Part shown: positions 5,022-9,495 of the stretch, piece by piece
Position numbering within the stretch: position 1 is the first letter of the stretch
Layout of the letters: every line of letters begins with the position of its first letter
Translations under genes and position numbers: made by a program
Assembly: GCA_023393235.1 (NCBI GenBank)
Contig: JAEWMH010000096.1
Location: 1-9,495 of the forward strand
Source of the DNA: Bacillota bacterium
GTDB taxonomy: Bacteria > Bacillota > Bacilli > Paenibacillales > NBRC-103111
Length of the DNA stretch: 9,495 nt
Direction of reading: 5' to 3'
Notes under the pieces: generated by a model
What the model saw: only the letters and a program-made list of their open reading frames with translations
Told to the model about the DNA's origin: nothing
The model's database searches: none

Positions 5022-6998
5022 ATGTTCCGAATAGAGAAGGGACGGTTAGTCTGGGAATATGATCATGAGCTGGTATGGATCGAGCCTTGGGGAGCCAATG
5101 CGCTGCGGGTGCGGGCAGCCTGCTCGGAGATGCGGGAGGAGGATTGGGCGCTGCTGCCTGCCGCGGAGTCAAACGCTGCTACCGTCATAGAAACGGAAAA
5201 AGCGACGATTACCAACGGGAAAATTAAAGCGGAAATCACGAAACAAGGCCAGCTGTTCTTCTACAACCAGCACGGCAAGCGGCTTCTGAATGAAACGCAG
5301 CATACCTATCAGCTGAAGTATGGCGGGCGGGAGTTTAAGGCCCATCCCGGCGGCAGCGACTATTCCATCAGGCTGCGTCTTGAATCCGATCCGGAGGAAA
5401 AACTGTTCGGCATGGGTCAGTACCAGCATCCGTTCCTGAATCTCAAGGGCTGCTCCCTGGAGCTGACCCACCGGAACAGCCAGGTGAGTGTGCCTTTTGT
5501 ACTCTCCAGCGCCGGTTACGGGTTTCTGTGGCATAACCCGGCTGTGGGACAGGTCCACTTCAGTCTGAATGTGACGGAATGGAGCGCTCCTTCCACCAAG
5601 CAGCTGGATTATTGGATTACGGCCGGAGACACCCCAGCGGAAATCGAAGAGGCTTATGCCGGCGCCACGGGCAAGGTACCCATGATGCCGGAGTACGGTA
5701 TGGGCTTCTGGCAGTGCAAGCTCCGGTACCGCACTCAGGAAGAGCTGCTTACGGTGGCCCGGGAATACAAGCGGCGCCAGCTGCCCATCGACGTGATCGT
5801 TATTGATTTTTTTCATTGGACCAATCAAGGGGATTGGCAGTTCGATCCGGAGTATTGGCCGGACCCGGAGGGGATGGTTCGGGAGCTGCAGGAGATGGGC
5901 ATTGAGCTGATGGTCTCTGTTTGGCCTACGGTACAGACGGAGAGCAAGCATTATGCCGAGATGCAGGCCAAGGGCTATCTGCTCCGGTCGGACCGGGGAG
6001 TGCGCACCCAATTCCAGTTCCTCGGGCAAAATGCGATATTTGACGCCACCCATCCTGAGGCCCGCCGTTATCTGTGGGATTTAATTAAAAGCAACTATTA
6101 CGACAAGGGCATCCGCGTGTTCTGGCTGGATGAGGCGGAGCCGGAGCTGAGCGTCTACGACCATGATATCTACCGCTATCACCTGGGCTCCAGCCAGCAG
6201 ATCGGCAATCTGTATCCGGTGAAATACAGCCAGACCTTCTTCGACGGTATGGCAGCCGAAGGCCAGGAGAATATTATCAATCTGGTGCGCTGCGCCTGGG
6301 CGGGAAGCCAACGCTACGGTGCTCTTGTCTGGTCGGGTGATATCCACTCCAGCTTCGAAACCCTGGCTATCCAGGTCAAGGCAGGCTTGAGCATGGCTAT
6401 TGCGGGCATCCCCTGGTGGACCACAGATATCGGCGGTTTCCACGGAGGGAATCCGAATGACCCGGCCTTCCGGGAATGTATCGTGCGCTGGTTCCAATAC
6501 GGCGCCTTCTGCCCGGTGTTCCGACTCCATGGCGACCGTCAGCCCTTCGTTCCGCCAACCGGAACCTCCGGGGGCGGTGTTTGCGGCAGCGGGTCAGACA
6601 ATGAGGTGTGGAGCTACGGGGATGAGGCATATGCCATTTTTAGCGATTATATGCTGATGCGGGAACGTTTGAAGCCGTATATCGCGGATTTAATGCGGGA
6701 AGCCCATGTGAAGGGAACGCCGCCCATGCGCCCGCTGTTCTACGATTTCCCGGAGGATTCAGCCGCGTGGGAGGTTGACGATCAATATATGTTTGGTCCG
6801 GACCTGCTGGTTGCACCGGTGGTAAACAGAGGGCAGCGGAGCCGCAGCGTATATCTTCCTGCTGGAGGAGAGTGGACCCATGCCTTCAGCGGCGCGGTGG
6901 TGACGGGGGGACAATGGATTTCCGTGGATGCCCCTCTGGAACAAATCCCCCTGTTTGTGCGGAATGGAGCCCAACTCCCTCTCGTTATGGTAAAATAA
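5022..6998 (+). CDS. Glycoside hydrolase family 31 alpha-glycosidase (alpha-glucosidase/alpha-xylosidase type)
   Basis: 658 aa retaining alpha-glycosidase. Residues ~1-205 are the N-terminal beta-sandwich; ~222-545 the TIM barrel beginning PEYGMGFWQCKLRY; ~560-658 the C-terminal beta domains. The nucleophile is Asp370 in FWLDEAEPE and the acid/base Asp440 in LVWSGDI. The family signatures GIPWWTTDIGGF (~463-474) and CPVFRLHGDRQP (~497-508) are intact, so the enzyme should be active. The WLDEAEPE form differs from the WIDMNE of classic alpha-glucosidases and is closer, as I recall, to the alpha-xylosidase and transglucosidase branches; the substrate remains open. No signal peptide, so cytoplasmic. 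The ATG has GGAGG 9 nt upstream. It is divergent from the AraC-family gene and followed after 32 nt by a GNAT gene, so these two are probably cotranscribed. Confidence 0.95.
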   Translation: MFRIEKGRLVWEYDHELVWIEPWGANALRVRAACSEMREEDWALLPAAESNAATVIETEKATITNGKIKAEITKQGQLFFYNQHGKRLLNETQHTYQLKYGGREFKAHPGGSDYSIRLRLESDPEEKLFGMGQYQHPFLNLKGCSLELTHRNSQVSVPFVLSSAGYGFLWHNPAVGQVHFSLNVTEWSAPSTKQLDYWITAGDTPAEIEEAYAGATGKVPMMPEYGMGFWQCKLRYRTQEELLTVAREYKRRQLPIDVIVIDFFHWTNQGDWQFDPEYWPDPEGMVRELQEMGIELMVSVWPTVQTESKHYAEMQAKGYLLRSDRGVRTQFQFLGQNAIFDATHPEARRYLWDLIKSNYYDKGIRVFWLDEAEPELSVYDHDIYRYHLGSSQQIGNLYPVKYSQTFFDGMAAEGQENIINLVRCAWAGSQRYGALVWSGDIHSSFETLAIQVKAGLSMAIAGIPWWTTDIGGFHGGNPNDPAFRECIVRWFQYGAFCPVFRLHGDRQPFVPPTGTSGGGVCGSGSDNEVWSYGDEAYAIFSDYMLMRERLKPYIADLMREAHVKGTPPMRPLFYDFPEDSAAWEVDDQYMFGPDLLVAPVVNRGQRSRSVYLPAGGEWTHAFSGAVVTGGQWISVDAPLEQIPLFVRNGAQLPLVMVK

Positions 6999-7030
6999 GC
7001 AAAGCTTATTGATCGGAGAGGAGACCATCT

Positions 7031-7489
7031 GTGGAGCCTGTTATAAAAAAGTTGGAGGATGGGGAGCGGATTCCTTATGATCTGCTGCTTTTGGCCGACC
7101 CGTCCAAGCCGATTGTGGAGGATTACCTGGCCCGGGGAAGCTGTTATACGGCCTCACTGGCAGACGAATGCGTAGGGGTGTTTGTGTTATTGCGGACACG
7201 TCCGGAAACGGTGGAAATTGTGAATGTGGCGGTAAAAGAGGATATGCAGGGCCGGGGCATCGGAAAAAGGCTGGTGCAAAAGGCGCTGGAAGCCGCCCGT
7301 GAGCTGAACGCCAAAACCGTCGAGATCGGAACGGGCAATTCCAGCATTCAGCAGCTGGCCCTGTATCAGAAATGCGGCTTCCGGATGGTGGGAGTCGATA
7401 CGGATTTTTTCGTGAGGCATTATGAGGAGCCCATCTTCGAAAATGGAATTCCGTGCAGAGATATGATCAGGCTGCGGCTGGAGCTGTAA
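7031..7489 (+). CDS. GNAT-family N-acetyltransferase
   Basis: 152 aa; starts with GTG, chosen because AGGAG (7019-7023) is 7 nt upstream and the first in-frame ATG is far inside the conserved core. The GNAT fold is shown by the strand VEIVNVAVKEDM followed by the acetyl-CoA pyrophosphate-binding loop QGRGIGKRL (73-81), and by the late motif LALYQKCGFRMVGVDTDFF (~109-127). It transfers an acetyl group from acetyl-CoA to an amine; the acceptor cannot be told. Cytoplasmic. It lies 32 nt after the GH31 stop with no terminator between and a strong one after it, so it is likely the last gene of the GH31 transcript. A link to sugar metabolism, such as acetylation of an amino sugar, is possible but unproven; GNAT genes are often bystanders. 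Confidence 0.9.
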   Translation: MEPVIKKLEDGERIPYDLLLLADPSKPIVEDYLARGSCYTASLADECVGVFVLLRTRPETVEIVNVAVKEDMQGRGIGKRLVQKALEAARELNAKTVEIGTGNSSIQQLALYQKCGFRMVGVDTDFFVRHYEEPIFENGIPCRDMIRLRLEL

Positions 7490-7508
7490 GCCGGATAAAT
7501 AATATGAG

Positions 7509-7536
7509 AAAAGCCGTGCCCACAGCACGGCTTTTT
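7509..7536 (+). terminator. Rho-independent terminator of the GH31-GNAT unit
   Basis: Perfect 11-bp stem AAAAGCCGTGC (7509-7519) / GCACGGCTTTT (7525-7535) with a 5-nt loop CCACA and a T-run 7532-7536. It begins about 20 nt after the GNAT stop codon. The A-run on the left side means it may also stop transcription in the opposite direction. Confidence 0.92.
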
Positions 7537-7578
7537 GCGTGGACATGTTTGGCACGGAGAACATTAAGCTTTTTTTAA

Positions 7579-7611
7579 GGTTGAGGTGTTATATTGAAAA
7601 TCATCTCAATC
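7579..7611. promoter_or_regulatory. Inverted repeat upstream of the LTA-synthase-like gene
   Basis: TTGAGGTG (7581-7588) and CATCTCAA (7602-7609) pair at 7 of 8 positions across a 13-nt spacer, extending to 8 of 10 with flanking bases. It sits 27-55 bp before the ATG, within the only region that can hold this gene's promoter. I could not fix a convincing -35/-10 pair; TATATT (7590-7595) inside the dyad is the best -10. Possible operator, low certainty. Confidence 0.3.
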
Positions 7612-7635
7612 GGATTAATGAGGAAAGGAGCGGGG

Positions 7636-9495
7636 ATGAAAGCAAAACGGTATTTGATTTCGTGTCTGTTGTTCGTCGTCGTTTTGGCGGCCGGGCGGTT
7701 TTTGCTGCTGGAAGAAAGCCAGCTGCTTCATTTTAGTGGAAATCTGCTTTTGGCCACCAGCTCGGATGTGCTGTTCGGACTGTTTATCCTGGCGTTGGTG
7801 TATGTCACCAAAAAGGTGAATAGAGCACTTCCCTATGTGCTGGCCATTCCCATGCTGCTGTTATTCCTGGCCAATATGGAGTACATCTATGCCATGGGCG
7901 ACGTGATCAATCTCCGGGACCTGTTCCAGGCCGCAGATGCCCAATTTGTGCAGGGGACCTTTTCCCATTTGAGCTTCCCGGTTTACAGTGTTGTGCTTCT
8001 GGCTAGCCTTATGTTCATGATTATCTCGGTGGACCGGCGGAAAATCGCCTTCCGTTCCTACCGGGTTTCGCTTAGGCAGCTTCTGTTATATGCAGTTGTT
8101 TTGCTTACCGCGGAGACGGGGCTTATCTTCCTGATGGGCAATAATTGGGAGCGGGTCAGCTTTACCCAAGCCTCCCTCCATAACGGCATGGTAGACCTTT
8201 TTTATCAGAAGGAAATGGTATTCTCGGATTTTCCCAGTGACATCGACAGCCAAATCTACGGGGGTTCGCAGATCAAGGATGGGGCGTACCTGGTGCCTGC
8301 GGATACTGTCCAACCGAAGAATATCCTGATCGTGGCCATGGAAGGCATTCCGGGAGCTTATCTGGAAGCAAACCAGCAGTATTTTGCCGCGGATCACAAA
8401 ATCAGTCTGACGAGCCTGGAGCAGATCCGGGACCAGACGCTGTTGGTGCCCAATTTCCTGACCCATAACAATCAGACTATCCGGGGACTGTATTCTCTCT
8501 TGAGCGGGGGGTATCCCAAGCTGGACGCCTCCACGCCGGATGCCTACGAATATATTCAGAATCCGCAAAGTGTGAGCATGCTTCCCCAGGAGCTGAAGGC
8601 GAGGGGCTACCAAACAGCGTTTATACAAGCAGCACCGTTGGATTATATGTCCAAGGACCAATTTATGAGCACGGCCGGTTTTGATACGATCATCGGTTCT
8701 GAAGGCTTCACAACGAAGATTTCCTTCGGCTGGGGTGTGGATGACGGAGCATTCTTCGAGCAGATTCCGGCCTATCTGGAAAAGCTGAACGAAGGAGACG
8801 CCCCATGGTTTGCCACCCTGCTGACGGTGGGGACCCATCATCCGTATGCCGTTCCGGCGGAGCTGGAAGCGAAATATCCGGACCGGAAGGAGGCCTCCGT
8901 CCGTTACCTGGACGAATCCCTGTCCCGGTTTATCGAATATCTCCAGACCTCGGATGTGGGCAAGGATACGATGGTGATTTTTACCTCGGATGAATCCCAT
9001 GGTGTGACCGGCCAGCCCTATGGCTCCAACTGGGGCTTGTGTCTGGTCTATTCACCCACCTTCTCCGGAGAGATTGTTAATGATGGGGCTTACGGGCTGA
9101 AGGATCTGAAGGGCTCTATCCTGGATTATGTGGATCAGGAGACGGAATCGGAGGCCGTGGGCCGGAGCATCTTCCGGTCCTACCAGAAGGAGGAGCCGGT
9201 CCTGTTCGCCAGCCATTACAGCGGGGATGTATTTTATATGGCTGCCAAGGGAGAGGTGTTCCAACTGGATAACCGCAACCGGTTGTATGCCATTCATTCC
9301 CGGAACGGCCAGCTCTTCTCCAAGGATTATACGCGCACCCGGGTGACGGATAATACGATGAAGCAGAGCTTGACCATGTACAAACAATATCTCAACCAAT
9401 CCATCATCGATCCTTATCAGGAGCTGGTGATGATCAGTGACAAAACGTTCGCAGCAGGGTGGGGGGATTATTTCTCCATTACCGGCGGACAGTAT
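7636..9495 (+). CDS. LTA-synthase-like membrane phosphotransferase (alkaline phosphatase/sulfatase superfamily), 3'-truncated
   Basis: 620 codons are visible without a stop; the gene runs off the right edge. ATG with AAGGAG 5 nt upstream, beginning MKAKRYLISC. Five hydrophobic segments (~5-25, 44-58, 65-80, 113-131, 148-167) are followed by a large domain predicted outside the cell, the LtaS topology. Superfamily residues are visible: Glu236 in IVAMEGIPG (metal), Thr281 in NNQTIRGLYSLLSGG (nucleophile), WGVDD (366-370), His401/402 in TVGTHHPY, and Asp452 with His455 in TSDESHG. LtaS-type enzymes transfer glycerol phosphate from phosphatidylglycerol to lipoteichoic acid; relatives modify other envelope glycans, so the exact product is not fixed. 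The spacing of the last motif is unlike the usual DH pair. It lies behind a terminator, so it is an independent unit, unrelated to the glycosidases. Confidence 0.88.
   Translation, partial: MKAKRYLISCLLFVVVLAAGRFLLLEESQLLHFSGNLLLATSSDVLFGLFILALVYVTKKVNRALPYVLAIPMLLLFLANMEYIYAMGDVINLRDLFQAADAQFVQGTFSHLSFPVYSVVLLASLMFMIISVDRRKIAFRSYRVSLRQLLLYAVVLLTAETGLIFLMGNNWERVSFTQASLHNGMVDLFYQKEMVFSDFPSDIDSQIYGGSQIKDGAYLVPADTVQPKNILIVAMEGIPGAYLEANQQYFAADHKISLTSLEQIRDQTLLVPNFLTHNNQTIRGLYSLLSGGYPKLDASTPDAYEYIQNPQSVSMLPQELKARGYQTAFIQAAPLDYMSKDQFMSTAGFDTIIGSEGFTTKISFGWGVDDGAFFEQIPAYLEKLNEGDAPWFATLLTVGTHHPYAVPAELEAKYPDRKEASVRYLDESLSRFIEYLQTSDVGKDTMVIFTSDESHGVTGQPYGSNWGLCLVYSPTFSGEIVNDGAYGLKDLKGSILDYVDQETESEAVGRSIFRSYQKEEPVLFASHYSGDVFYMAAKGEVFQLDNRNRLYAIHSRNGQLFSKDYTRTRVTDNTMKQSLTMYKQYLNQSIIDPYQELVMISDKTFAAGWGDYFSITGGQY

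Noticed and set aside
8086..9000. Long antisense open frame (304 aa) inside the LTA-synthase-like gene
   Set aside because: The plus-strand frame is continuous for 620 codons with membrane segments and active-site motifs; the antisense product has no recognisable features.

Overview
The window looks like chromosome from a low-GC-lineage Gram-positive of the Paenibacillus type. This is inferred from strong AGGAGG-type ribosome binding sites before most genes, a YesM-like sensor kinase, a dense set of sugar-utilisation genes with one-component regulators, a five-TM LTA-synthase-like enzyme, and a palindromic intergenic repeat of a kind I recall from Paenibacillus genomes (from memory, not checked). 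The genes show moderately high GC by eye, while the ArsR/GH2 promoter region is sharply AT-rich.

Layout. (1) 1-822, + strand: C-terminal part of a YesM/LytS-type sensor histidine kinase, cut by the left window edge. (2) 812-1720, - strand: an ArsR-like winged-helix regulator fused to a ~200-residue beta-rich domain; its 3' end overlaps the kinase 3' end by 11 bp. (3) 1721-1869: AT-rich divergent control region with two good sigma-A promoters and repeated AGTTAA-type sites. (4) 1870-3639, + strand: intracellular GH2 glycosidase. (5) 3640-4005: no convincing gene; short tandem repeats and a 135-bp imperfect palindromic repeat. (6) 4006-4893, - strand: AraC-family regulator with a cupin sensor domain. 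(7) 4894-5021: second divergent control region, with one GC-rich palindrome lying at the -35 position of two back-to-back promoters. (8) 5022-6998, + strand: GH31 alpha-glycosidase, followed after 32 nt by a GNAT acetyltransferase (7031-7489) and a clear intrinsic terminator (7509-7536). (9) 7636 to the right edge, + strand: membrane-anchored LTA-synthase-like phosphotransferase, 620 codons visible and no stop.

How it works together. Two glycosidase modules share one design: a divergently transcribed one-component regulator and a glycosidase without signal peptide, so both enzymes probably act on oligosaccharides imported by a transporter encoded elsewhere. GH2 (beta-linked sugars) plus GH31 (alpha-linked sugars, with a WLDEAEPE nucleophile motif) would fit stepwise trimming of a branched plant oligosaccharide such as xyloglucan fragments; that is a hypothesis. 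The kinase at the left edge would normally pair with an AraC-type response regulator, which must lie outside the window. The envelope enzyme at the right is a separate unit behind the terminator.

The most notable signals are the ArsR/beta-sandwich one-component regulator with its probable operators, the shared palindrome between the AraC and GH31 promoters, and the palindromic intergenic repeat. I saw no tRNA, rRNA, CRISPR array, transposase or phage gene.
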